NCBI GenBank assembly: GCA_947500525.1
Contig: CANMSH010000008.1
Location: forward strand, 62,001-126,000
Reading direction: 5' to 3'
Length of the DNA stretch: 64,000 nucleotides
From: an uncultured Flavobacteriaceae bacterium
GTDB lineage: Bacteria > Bacteroidota > Bacteroidia > Flavobacteriales > Flavobacteriaceae
Below the pieces are notes generated by a model. It ran no database searches. It saw only the letters and a program-made list of their open reading frames with translations, and was not told where the DNA came from. Shown here in pieces: positions 7,805 to 16,076 of this stretch (position 1 is the first letter of the stretch; every line of letters begins with the position of its first letter). A program made the position numbers and the translations under genes.

Positions 7805-10705
7805 ATGAAAAAGCAGCAAAGCATCATTGGTAAATTTGCAGTACTTCTACTACTATTTTCCGTTCATCTCAGTGCATCTTCTAAGTCATTGCCATCAAAT
7901 GAGGCCCTTGAAGAAACAGTTCGATTAAAATTAAACGAACTCATTGGCAATAAGAATTACAGCTTTGAGTCATTGAATGCACACGAATCAGGAAAAGGAT
8001 TAAAAGGTATTGGTACTTTTTTTAGTAAAAAGAATGTCGGTTTTACTATATATTATGATACACTTAGTCAAAACGCATCTTTTGAATTAGACTTGCCAAG
8101 CAATGCTAAAATTGGACTGAATAAAAATGATGTAAAATCTTTAACGGGAGCGTCATTTAAAAATATGATCCCGAAAGCATTAAGAAAGGGCTTGTCATTA
8201 AGAAATTTTAACTTCAAGTTTAATAAAGAACGAAAAGAAATTTCTGAAGTAGACTTAACATTCGATTTTCTTAAAAATTGGGAACTCTTACGTTTTAATA
8301 AATTTTCATTAAACAACATTAAAGTTGTACTAAATATAAAATATCCGAAAGAAGGTGAAAAGAAAGCGTCATCTGCAATTTTAGAAGGCTTAACAAGTAT
8401 CGCTGGTAAGCCTGTTCTATTTTCGGCTAACTTAAAAGAAGATCAAAAAAGTATTGAATATGTAGCAACGGTAAAAGACATTAACTTTAAAAGTAGTCTC
8501 ATATCGTTGGTTGGAGATGCCAGCTTAGGAGGTATCTCAATCCCCGAAAAACTGTTTGATATTAAATTACCATCCACTCAGCTTACAGTAAAGCCAGGTG
8601 CTAAATCTATCCTATTTAATTCAGTTGCAACATTCGGTGTTGTTGATGGATACATTAATAAGGTTGAAAAACCAAAAAGAGGGAATAAGAATTATAGTTA
8701 CCTACTTACGATAGCACCACATAAAGATGCTAAATTATCTAAGATTAGTGATAAGCTAAAAATTTTAGACAAGATAGATCTTTCGAAGCAACTTATAGTT
8801 TTATCATCAGAAGCAAAAAGTAAAGAAGAAAAAGACAAAACGCCATTTAAAGATAAAATTGGTGCCGGTGTAAAAAAAGGTTTAAATATGGTAGCCAATT
8901 TCGACCTTACCAAAATAAAGCTTGATCATTTGATCGGAGTTAAAAACTTAGTCGTTAGTTCACCTATAGGTGCAAAACTAGATCAAATAGTACTAGAAAG
9001 CTCATTAGATACGAATGTTGAAATTGGACCTACTGCTACGTTGTCTAATGTTATTTTTAGATTAAAACCGTCACCGAAAGATTTTTCAATTTCTTTGTTA
9101 GGAGAGATGTCTACTAAAATTGGCACAGACGACCTTATTTTTCAAGGGGGTGTGGAAGTAGTACTGACCGATCAGACCTTGAATTTTTTAGCAATGATGA
9201 AAGGTCAATGGAATGACCCTCTTGGTGCAAAAGGATTGTCGGTAAAAGATGTAGGTATCCAATTGGGGGCTAGTTTCACAACTACGCCTATTCCATTACC
9301 AAATATTGCTTTATCAGGTGAAGTTTTTATTGGAAGCTTTAAAGGGGGAGCAACGGTAGCCATAGATACGCGCAATCCTTCTAAAAGTATGCTATCAATG
9401 AATTATAACAAAATATCGTTGTGGGATTTAATAGATTTGGTAACTAGTCCATCCATTAAAAGTAAAATTAATCCAAAGTTTAAAAATACTTTACGAAATT
9501 TTTATTCTGAAAATGTACTTATGGAAGTAGTTCCAGTTTCAATGCAGGTATTTGATAAATATTATGAGGCAGGTTTTAGAATGAATGGTGGTATTTCTTT
9601 AGGAGGGTTAAAAGGAGAGGCTGGATTTGATATTGATTACACGAATGGAATTACAGCTTATGGAGCCGTTGACCCTATTAAAGTAGCTTTTTTCGAATTT
9701 AAAGGTGCGAATGGCAAACCACGACCGTCATTTTCATTGAGTTTAGAGAAAAATAAAACACCAACGATAATTGCGAATGGAGGTGTTAAATTATTGGGTA
9801 TTGAAACTTCAGCCGATGTGCATTTAATGGATAATGGTTATAATTTCATGGTAAATGGCAAAGTTTTTAATCTATATCAGGCTACGATAAAGGCCAAAGG
9901 AACAAATTTAAAGAAAGCAGAAAATATGGAACTTGATGTGGCTCTTAAAAATGACTTTTCGGGTATAGTAGAAAGAGAATTGAAGAATTTTGTCGCAGCA
10001 AAAACTTCTAAAGCAGTCCAAAAATTAAGGACTGCGAAATCGAATGTTGCTAAAGCGGAAAAAAAAGTGAATGAAAGTGATCGTCATGTTGCGAATGTTA
10101 GGCGAATAGTAATAGCCGACCAAGCAAAAGATCGTGCTAAGATTCAGAATGCGCGTAACAAAGTAAATGCTGCGCAGGCGAAAGTAAATCAATTGACGGC
10201 TAAAATTAATGCGTTAACGCGTCAACGAGATGCTTTGAAAAAATTTAGCCCTAAAAGAGTTCCGTTGAATACAAAAATTGCAGCTACAAAAACCGCGAGG
10301 TTTACGGCTACAAAAACGCTCAATGGCGCAAAACATGTGTTAAATGGTTTGACAAAATTAAACATTGACCCGAATAAAGATGGGCGACTCATTTCGGCAA
10401 AAGCACTACAAAAAACTGCAAAAAGTACCTTAAAAGGTGCTCAACACGCGTTAAATGGTTTAATATGGACTTTAGGAAAAACGGGAGAAGTGGGGTCTTT
10501 TATTATAGAGAAAGGATCAGATGCCGCAGTTAAAGTAAAAAAAGCAGGTTTCAAAGGAGCTTTGGGAAAAGTGAATGGAGCGAAGGTAGATTTAAACCTT
10601 GAACTGGATTGGTTAAATAAAAGAAGAAGTCTTAATGTTAAAGTGGATCTGAGAAATATGAAAAATGAAATTTTAAATATTGGGAAAACGCTATTAGAAA
10701 AATAA
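7805..10705 (+). CDS. 966-residue secreted protein, unknown function
   Basis: Not recognised. It has a signal peptide (about 1-26, MKKQQS then LLLLFSVHLSASS). Residues 30-720 are rich in alternating hydrophobic strands with glycine-ended turns (GVQLGAS, GGISLGGLKGEAGFDIDY, NGGVKLLGIETSADVHL), suggesting a long beta structure. Residues 730-820 form a basic, Ala/Lys/Val-rich coiled coil. After it, a ~39-residue unit is repeated: LNGAKHVLNGL near 836 and LKGAQHALNGL near 875. The protein ends in an amphipathic region without a type IX sorting domain that I can see. A lipid-binding or adhesive surface role would fit, but that is guesswork. It is transcribed away from the TPR regulator and followed by its own terminator. 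Confidence 0.85.
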   Translation: MKKQQSIIGKFAVLLLLFSVHLSASSKSLPSNEALEETVRLKLNELIGNKNYSFESLNAHESGKGLKGIGTFFSKKNVGFTIYYDTLSQNASFELDLPSNAKIGLNKNDVKSLTGASFKNMIPKALRKGLSLRNFNFKFNKERKEISEVDLTFDFLKNWELLRFNKFSLNNIKVVLNIKYPKEGEKKASSAILEGLTSIAGKPVLFSANLKEDQKSIEYVATVKDINFKSSLISLVGDASLGGISIPEKLFDIKLPSTQLTVKPGAKSILFNSVATFGVVDGYINKVEKPKRGNKNYSYLLTIAPHKDAKLSKISDKLKILDKIDLSKQLIVLSSEAKSKEEKDKTPFKDKIGAGVKKGLNMVANFDLTKIKLDHLIGVKNLVVSSPIGAKLDQIVLESSLDTNVEIGPTATLSNVIFRLKPSPKDFSISLLGEMSTKIGTDDLIFQGGVEVVLTDQTLNFLAMMKGQWNDPLGAKGLSVKDVGIQLGASFTTTPIPLPNIALSGEVFIGSFKGGATVAIDTRNPSKSMLSMNYNKISLWDLIDLVTSPSIKSKINPKFKNTLRNFYSENVLMEVVPVSMQVFDKYYEAGFRMNGGISLGGLKGEAGFDIDYTNGITAYGAVDPIKVAFFEFKGANGKPRPSFSLSLEKNKTPTIIANGGVKLLGIETSADVHLMDNGYNFMVNGKVFNLYQATIKAKGTNLKKAENMELDVALKNDFSGIVERELKNFVAAKTSKAVQKLRTAKSNVAKAEKKVNESDRHVANVRRIVIADQAKDRAKIQNARNKVNAAQAKVNQLTAKINALTRQRDALKKFSPKRVPLNTKIAATKTARFTATKTLNGAKHVLNGLTKLNIDPNKDGRLISAKALQKTAKSTLKGAQHALNGLIWTLGKTGEVGSFIIEKGSDAAVKVKKAGFKGALGKVNGAKVDLNLELDWLNKRRSLNVKVDLRNMKNEILNIGKTLLEK

Positions 10706-10732
10706 TAAAGAGCCAAGTTTTTTTGGATTCTC

Positions 10733-10782
10733 CTAGCGCACTATAAACGCTAGACTAAGCTGCAGGAAACTGCGGCTTTTTT
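10733..10782 (+). terminator. Hairpin pair and intrinsic terminator
   Basis: CTAGCG (10733-10738) pairs with CGCTAG (10748-10753). It is followed by AAGCTGCAG-GAAA-CTGCGGCTT and a T tract (10757-10782), which is the actual terminator of the 966-residue protein gene. Its right half is the left edge of repeat copy 2, mirroring copy 1. Confidence 0.75.
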
Positions 10783-10784
10783 AA

Positions 10785-11156
10785 GTTAATGCAAGGTTTA
10801 ATGAAAATAAAACAGGCAGCATTAAAAAATTATTAGTCGATAAGTTAGGTAATAGTAATCTAAAAGTAGATGGAGATACCTATAGGTGGGTAAAAAATAA
10901 GAATGGAGAAAAATTATATGATTTTAAACTAACAGAAAATACGTTGAAAATATATGTATATAAAGAATATGCACGTGCAACTGTAGTAGAAATGATAGAT
11001 GAGTTTGGTAGTGTTTTAAAAGATGCTATTTCAGGTTCATACTCGAAAAAAGAAGAAAAAAATAGAGCAGAAGCTGAGCTAAAAAGGGCTCAAAAAAATT
11101 TGGAACGAGCTAAAAGAGATTTAGAACGTGCAAAAAGAAAATTGAAGAATTCATAA
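10785..11156 (+). pseudogene. Headless paralogue of the small secreted protein, copy 2
   Basis: Same structure as 5180-5551: open frame, no signal peptide, no usable ATG near the head. The coding part differs from copy 1 at several residues (for example YVYKEY for YVDKEY, GSYSKK for GSGSKK, RAEAELKRAQKN for RVEPELKRAQKD), mostly replacement changes, as expected without selection. The tail keeps the coiled-coil AKRDLERAKRKLKNS. Probably not functional; a short peptide could start further down. Confidence 0.75.
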
Positions 11157-11220
11157 CAAGAATGGTTAATATTTTGATATAAAGGCGTGTCATTGTTTTG
11201 AAATAACGCGCCTCTTCTAT

Positions 11221-11312
11221 TTTTAGAGTTCTATTAAATAATTATACACATCTGTTTCTTTTCCTATGCCTAATTTTTTCTTTAAACGGTACTTAGATTT
11301 GAGCACACTATT
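11221..11312 (-). pseudogene. 3' remnant of a second TPR/HTH regulator
   Basis: On the minus strand this reads VLKSKYRLKKKLGIGKETDV then YNYLIEL and a stop. That matches the C-terminal 27 residues of the intact regulator at 5618-7498 except for two conservative changes, while the DNA differs at several silent positions. This indicates that a complete, once functional paralogue stood here. Upstream of residue 1 of this match the homology ends abruptly, so the rest of the gene has been deleted. Confidence 0.85.
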
Positions 11313-11334
11313 GTGTATTACTCAGAATTTTTTT

Positions 11335-11502
11335 GGTAGATCTGCGAACTGATCAAATTAAGAAGTAAAAGAACTAAAAAAAAGGCAGCGTCATTAATAT
11401 TCTTAAAGTACTAACGTCTTAGGGAGAATTTGCATTTAATTCCCGTGTTAAAAGGTAAAGAGGGTTGTACTTCGAACTTTTTACATAATGACCACTGCCC
11501 GC
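11335..11502 (-). pseudogene. Relic of a YdeP-like molybdopterin oxidoreductase gene
   Basis: On the minus strand this stretch resembles codons ~134-190 of the intact gene at 11587-13884 (DNA 13314-13488). Reading it gives GSGHYVKSS, then RELNANSP and a stop, against GSSHYEKIS and RELNALNSP in the intact protein. One codon is missing, stops and frameshifts are present, and the DNA is far more diverged than the adjacent ~550 bp repeat. It is therefore an older, decayed fragment of a paralogue or of an earlier copy. It fills most of the 430-base gap between repeat copy 2 and the intact gene; I see nothing else in the remainder. Confidence 0.8.
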
Positions 11503-11586
11503 ATATTGTTAGTTCAAATTTACAAATTTATTTGTTTTTCTATTAGATAAATAACTACTTTGTATAATGTGTTGCTGCTAAGGTAA

Positions 11587-13884
11587 TTAGTCATTTCTCT
11601 TTGTTATACTAATAACTACTGTTTTCGAAGCAGGTGTGTTACTAGTGTGCGCAACACTTTTTAACGGAACCAAGACATTCGCTTCAGGAAAATACGTAGC
11701 AGTACATCGTCTAGGAATAGAGTAGGGTATCACGAGAAATTTTTGAGCAACCCGCTGTTCTCCATTGAAGTGAGAAATTAAGTCTACTAGTTCTAATTTT
11801 TGTAAACCTTGTTCAACCATATCTTGTGCATTCATAAAAATAACACGACGCTCATTTAATACGCCTCGGTATCTATCATCTAAACCATAAATAGTGGTAT
11901 TGTATTGATCATGTGTACGAATCGTCATCATGATAAATTGATCTTTTTCTAAGGTAACATCCGAAATAGCATTGATTGTAAAGTTGGCTTTTCCGGTATG
12001 AGTAGGAGTGAAATCTCCCTTTCTTGAATTGTTGGGCAAATAGAATCCGCCTTTTTTGCGAACTCGTTCATTGTACCGATCAAATCCAGGAATGATTGCC
12101 TCAATCTTATCACGAATCAAATCATAATTGGTCACAAGTTTTGACCATTCAACGGTTGAATTTTTTAAGGTCGCTTCAGCGATACCAGCAACAATTGCGG
12201 GCTCACTTCGTAACTCATCAGATAAAGGTGCCAAATGGCCATTAGATTGGTGCACAACACCCATAGAATTTTCTACACTTACAAACTGCTCTCCACTTTC
12301 TTGAATATCTCTTTCCGATCGTCCTAAACATGGTAAAATTAGTGCTTGCTTACCGTGGATGACATGACTTCTATTTAATTTTGTAGAAATATGAACCGTT
12401 AAATCACAGTTTCGCAAAGCTTCGGCTGTGTGCTCGGTATCGGGTGTGGCCGAAATGAAATTTCCACCCATGGCGATAAATACTTTAGCTTTTTTGGCGT
12501 GCATTGCTTCAATAGCATCAACTACATCATATCCGTGCTCACGAGGAGCATTGAAGTTAAATTCTTTGTCTAGGGCATTTAAAAATGCTTCTTTGGGTTT
12601 CTCCCAAATACCCATTGTTCTATCACCTTGTACATTCGAGTGACCGCGCACGGGGCAGGTTCCAGCTCCTTTTTTACCTATACTACCTTTAAGTAACAAT
12701 AGATTTACAATCTCTCTAATATTATCGACTGCATTTTTATGTTGTGTCAAACCCATAGCCCAGCAAACAATCACCTTTTTGCTTTTTGCAATAAGGTCGG
12801 CAGCCTCCTGAACTAGATTTTTTTCAAGGCCGGTATTCTTGATAAGTTCTTCTACGTTGTATTGTTGTATATCAGCCAAAAATTGATCAAGCCCTTGTGT
12901 CTTTTCTTTAATGAAATCAGTATCAAAAATACTACCTGGATTTTCTTGTTCTTTTTCTATGAGAAGTAATAAAATGGCTTTGAGCAACGAAACGTCTTCA
13001 TTTATTTTTACTTGTAAAAAGATGTCAGTGAGGCTTTCTCCAGAAAACCACTTCATTGGCTTTTGGGGATTCTTAAATTTCATCAAACCTACTTCGGGCA
13101 GCGGATTTACAGTAATAATTTGACCTCCATTTCTTTTAGTATCTTCTAAGGCCGAGAGCATTCTAGGGTGATTTGTTCCTGGGTTTTGACCCATCACAAT
13201 GACTAAATCTGCATGATTAAAATCGTCTAGCGTCACAGATCCTTTTCCAATACCTAAGGTTTCTGAGAGTGCCGAACCACTAGACTCATGACACATATTT
13301 GAGCAATCTGGTAGATTGTTAGTACCAAACTGTCGAACAAATAATTGGTACAAAAAGGCAGCCTCATTACTCGTTCTTCCTGAAGTATAAAAAATAGCTT
13401 CGTTGGGAGAATTTAGTGCATTTAATTCCCTACCCATAAGGTCAAAGGCTGCTTGCCAGGAAATTTTTTCATAATGAGAACTGCCAGGTTTTAAAAGAAC
13501 AGGATGTGTAATACGTCCTTTCTTTCCTATTTCGTAATCAGATAATTTTGCCAAATCTTCTACAGAATGTGAAGCGAAAAAAAGTGGTGACACTCTATTT
13601 TTCGTAGCTTCTTCGGCGATTGCTTTCGCTCCATTCTCGCAATATTCGGCTAAAAAGGCACGTTTTGCGTCAGGATCTGGCCAAGCACAACCTGGGCAAT
13701 CAAAGCCATCTGTTTGATTTATCTTAGATAGTAAGCCAATTCCCTTCACCAATCCTACTTCTTTTGAAATATGTTTAAACGTAGATTGAATAGCTTTTAC
13801 ACCAGCTGCCGAAGTAGGTACTTCGGTAAGTTTAATACCTGTTAGGTTTTCTGGTGGTTGTGCATTTGTTTTTTTCGTACTCAT
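11587..13884 (-). CDS. FdhF/YdeP family molybdopterin oxidoreductase
   Basis: A 765-residue cytoplasmic oxidoreductase of the formate dehydrogenase H-like YdeP family, carrying a bis-molybdopterin guanine dinucleotide cofactor. Seen: the YdeP-type N-terminal block DCPGCAWPDP (62-71), molybdopterin-binding segments YTSGRTSNEAAF and NMCHESSG (196-203), VIVMGQNPGTNHPR, and a C-terminal MopB domain with RTHDQYNTTIYGLDDRYRG. The physiological substrate of this family is not settled; formate or acid-resistance roles have been proposed. It overlaps fdhD by 4 bases, as expected since FdhD sulfurates the cofactor. A relic of a related gene lies just downstream. Confidence 0.92.
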   Translation of the reverse strand: MSTKKTNAQPPENLTGIKLTEVPTSAAGVKAIQSTFKHISKEVGLVKGIGLLSKINQTDGFDCPGCAWPDPDAKRAFLAEYCENGAKAIAEEATKNRVSPLFFASHSVEDLAKLSDYEIGKKGRITHPVLLKPGSSHYEKISWQAAFDLMGRELNALNSPNEAIFYTSGRTSNEAAFLYQLFVRQFGTNNLPDCSNMCHESSGSALSETLGIGKGSVTLDDFNHADLVIVMGQNPGTNHPRMLSALEDTKRNGGQIITVNPLPEVGLMKFKNPQKPMKWFSGESLTDIFLQVKINEDVSLLKAILLLLIEKEQENPGSIFDTDFIKEKTQGLDQFLADIQQYNVEELIKNTGLEKNLVQEAADLIAKSKKVIVCWAMGLTQHKNAVDNIREIVNLLLLKGSIGKKGAGTCPVRGHSNVQGDRTMGIWEKPKEAFLNALDKEFNFNAPREHGYDVVDAIEAMHAKKAKVFIAMGGNFISATPDTEHTAEALRNCDLTVHISTKLNRSHVIHGKQALILPCLGRSERDIQESGEQFVSVENSMGVVHQSNGHLAPLSDELRSEPAIVAGIAEATLKNSTVEWSKLVTNYDLIRDKIEAIIPGFDRYNERVRKKGGFYLPNNSRKGDFTPTHTGKANFTINAISDVTLEKDQFIMMTIRTHDQYNTTIYGLDDRYRGVLNERRVIFMNAQDMVEQGLQKLELVDLISHFNGEQRVAQKFLVIPYSIPRRCTATYFPEANVLVPLKSVAHTSNTPASKTVVISITKRND

Positions 13885-14723
13885 AGACCTATATAATGAG
13901 GGTTGGCATAAATTGTTGCTTTTTCATTTCGACTAAATCCAATGAGACAAATACCAAACTCTTTGGCAAAATCAACAGCCAATGATGAGCAGGCAGAGAC
14001 TGCAACAATCAAGGGTATTTTAGCGATAAAAGCTTTAGAGACTATTTCATATGATACTCTTCCACTAACTAGAATGCAAGCGACTTGTTTTAGTTGGCGC
14101 GTATGTAATAAATCGCCTACTACTTTATCTAAAGCGTTGTGTCTTCCAATGTCTTCTTTAATACTTAATAATTTTTTATCGGCATCAAAAGCAGCTGTCG
14201 CATGCGACCCACCTGTGGCTAAAAAAAGACTCTGATGTGCTTTCATTTGAACATACATTTCATGTATGTCTGATAATATCAATGAACTTTGATGATCTAA
14301 AGGTTTTCCCGAAAGGGTGATATCGTCTAATTGTTGTTTTCCACAAATTCCACAAGAGGATACCGAAAGTAATGTGCGTTTATTTAAATAACCCTTTCCC
14401 AATGATTCGGGAGGAATGGTAACATTAATGATTGAAAATCCGTTTGTATGTTCCTCAACATTTTTGATACTTAAATCGCTCGTACCTTTATAGATATCTT
14501 CAGCATAGAGTAGACCCCTAATTAAAGAGAGGTCATCATTGGGTGTGCGCATAACCACTGTATATGGTTCTTCGTTAATGTTTATTTGAAGCGCTGCCTC
14601 TACAACCAAATCGTCTTTTACCTTACTATTGGAAGTATTTTTAGTCTTTATTGCTTCATATACTAATGACCGCATCCCTGAGAATTTGTTATGTAAAGTT
14701 AAGTTTTTTAAGGCTATTGACAA
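13881..14723 (-). CDS. fdhD: Formate dehydrogenase accessory sulfurtransferase FdhD
   Basis: FdhD carries sulfur from a cysteine desulfurase to the molybdenum cofactor of formate dehydrogenase-like enzymes. The 280-residue length is usual. Seen: the functional loop SSCGICGKQ with Cys124 and Cys127, and the conserved GRHNALDKVVG. It is the first gene of a two-gene minus-strand operon with the YdeP-type oxidoreductase (4-base overlap), which makes that enzyme its probable client. Confidence 0.95.
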   Translation of the reverse strand: MSIALKNLTLHNKFSGMRSLVYEAIKTKNTSNSKVKDDLVVEAALQININEEPYTVVMRTPNDDLSLIRGLLYAEDIYKGTSDLSIKNVEEHTNGFSIINVTIPPESLGKGYLNKRTLLSVSSCGICGKQQLDDITLSGKPLDHQSSLILSDIHEMYVQMKAHQSLFLATGGSHATAAFDADKKLLSIKEDIGRHNALDKVVGDLLHTRQLKQVACILVSGRVSYEIVSKAFIAKIPLIVAVSACSSLAVDFAKEFGICLIGFSRNEKATIYANPHYIGL

Positions 14724-14869
14724 ACAAGAATGTAAGACTTAAATTTTTTTTTAAAATAAATGTGACTTCTCAAAGAAGTATGTGTCATATAAGTGTATGA
14801 GATAGTTTTTTTTGATTGCTATGAGAGAGAAACTGCAAATTGTTTGAGAAAAAGGGACATGTGATTTTG

Positions 14870-14904
14870 AGACTTCAGTATATTAAATACTGGAGTCTTT
14901 TTTT
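14870..14904 (+). terminator. Terminator-like hairpin with plus-strand T tract
   Basis: GACTTCAGTAT and ATACTGGAGTC form an 11-base stem with one G-T pair, followed by TTTTTTT on the plus strand. Both neighbouring genes are on the minus strand, so as an intrinsic terminator it faces the wrong way for them. It directly follows the stop of the methyltransferase gene and may just be a 3'-end stem for it. Alternatively it ends a plus-strand RNA from 14724-14870. Confidence 0.55.
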
Positions 14905-16075
14905 ATAAGACCTTTTGGCATAGAATTACAATGAGGCTATTTTCAATATTTGTAGTAAAAAACAAATAATGATGACCACCCTCTTTTAGTTTGGTCCTTT
15001 TTCGTATTTGCGCTACGGTATCAGGAAAATTTCTTGTAGTGATATTCCCTTTTTGAGATGGAATTAATTTTTTAAGTTGTTTTCTATCATAGTTGATAAT
15101 ATGTTCAATTTTAAATGATCTCCCAGGAAAATCAATCAAAGTTTCAGAGGTATATAAATGACTGTTCTTATGCAACTTTGAAACACCTAAAGTAGAAAGG
15201 TCGTCAAATAATCCGGCTTTCAGAATAGCCGCATTTGGTTCATATAAATATGCCTTAGGTAATGAAAATTCAATTTCTTTAGGTTGCTTAAAGTAAGCTT
15301 CAAAATGATCTTGCTTTGAAGCTGTAATATTTACGGTTTTTAAGCTAATGGTATCACGATATTCTTTTTTTAATATAAAGAGCACTTCTTTTACTTCATT
15401 ATGGATGGCAACAACGTGAATGTCTTTTACAAAAGATAATTCGTTCACAGCTTGTGTAATATCAAGCATAGGTGAGACTTTTAACAATATATCATTTGAA
15501 TGCCGAAAGAGTAATTCTAAGTTTTTTGGAACGTTGGGGATACAGTCTTCCAACATAAAAACTTTGCCTTTGCTTTCATTTCTTCTTGACGGATCAACAT
15601 ATATCCAATCAAATTTTTGCTGCGAGGCTATAAAAGTAAGCCCGTCACTGGCAACAGTCTTAACATTTTTGCAATGAAGTTGTGCCAAATTGTGAGATAC
15701 CATCATAGACAGATCTTCATTTATTTCGCAATGAACGACTTCTTTAAATCGTTTAGAAAATTGGTACGTATCAATACCGAAACCACCCGTTAGATCTATT
15801 AATGAATCACCAGAGACTAAAGAAGATTTATAATTGGCCGAAATTTCTGACGAAGTTTGCTCAATATTTAGTTTGTTAGGATAGTATATGTTTTTGGTAT
15901 TAAACCAAGTAGGTAATTTGTCTTTGGTCTTTTTTTTGGCTTCAATTTGTTCTACTAGTTCTCGAATAGTAACATCTGCAAAAGGACTCCCTTTATAAAG
16001 TACTTTAGAAATATCAGATTGAAGATGATGATTTATAAAGTCTTGAACTTCTTTATGTAAAATTCTTGAATTCAA
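14903..16075 (-). CDS. Class I SAM-dependent methyltransferase, THUMP-like
   Basis: A 390-residue methyltransferase common in Bacteroidota. The Rossmann motif I is LIDLTGGFGID (93-102) and the catalytic-type motif is DPSRR (161-165). A C-terminal THUMP-like region (about 310-390) ends in a beta-rich segment with RNFPDTVAQIRKRTKLKEGG. Such proteins likely modify RNA, but the target of this branch is unknown to me. It starts 1 base from the end of the AI-2E-type permease gene, so the two probably share a transcript. Confidence 0.8.
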   Translation of the reverse strand: MNSRILHKEVQDFINHHLQSDISKVLYKGSPFADVTIRELVEQIEAKKKTKDKLPTWFNTKNIYYPNKLNIEQTSSEISANYKSSLVSGDSLIDLTGGFGIDTYQFSKRFKEVVHCEINEDLSMMVSHNLAQLHCKNVKTVASDGLTFIASQQKFDWIYVDPSRRNESKGKVFMLEDCIPNVPKNLELLFRHSNDILLKVSPMLDITQAVNELSFVKDIHVVAIHNEVKEVLFILKKEYRDTISLKTVNITASKQDHFEAYFKQPKEIEFSLPKAYLYEPNAAILKAGLFDDLSTLGVSKLHKNSHLYTSETLIDFPGRSFKIEHIINYDRKQLKKLIPSQKGNITTRNFPDTVAQIRKRTKLKEGGHHYLFFTTNIENSLIVILCQKVL

Positions 16076-16076
16076 A

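Larger units (their letters stand above)
10765..11312. repeat. Direct repeat copy 2 (~550 bp segmental duplication)
   Basis: Second copy of the segment at 5160-5707, offset 5605 bases. It contains the variant operator, the headless paralogue (10785-11156), the convergent hairpin and about 90 bases matching the 3' end of the TPR/HTH regulator. Homology stops near 11312 and a relic of the oxidoreductase gene follows. Mismatches between copies are mostly amino-acid changing in the headless gene, but conservative in the regulator fragment. Confidence 0.9.

Noticed and set aside
10944..11156. Independent 70-residue gene
   Set aside because: It is the tail of the headless paralogue; homology extends in frame upstream of the apparent start to 10785.
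5160..11312. Composite transposon flanked by the ~550 bp repeats
   Set aside because: No transposase, no terminal inverted repeats and no target duplication are visible; repeat edges fall in gene ends and terminators.
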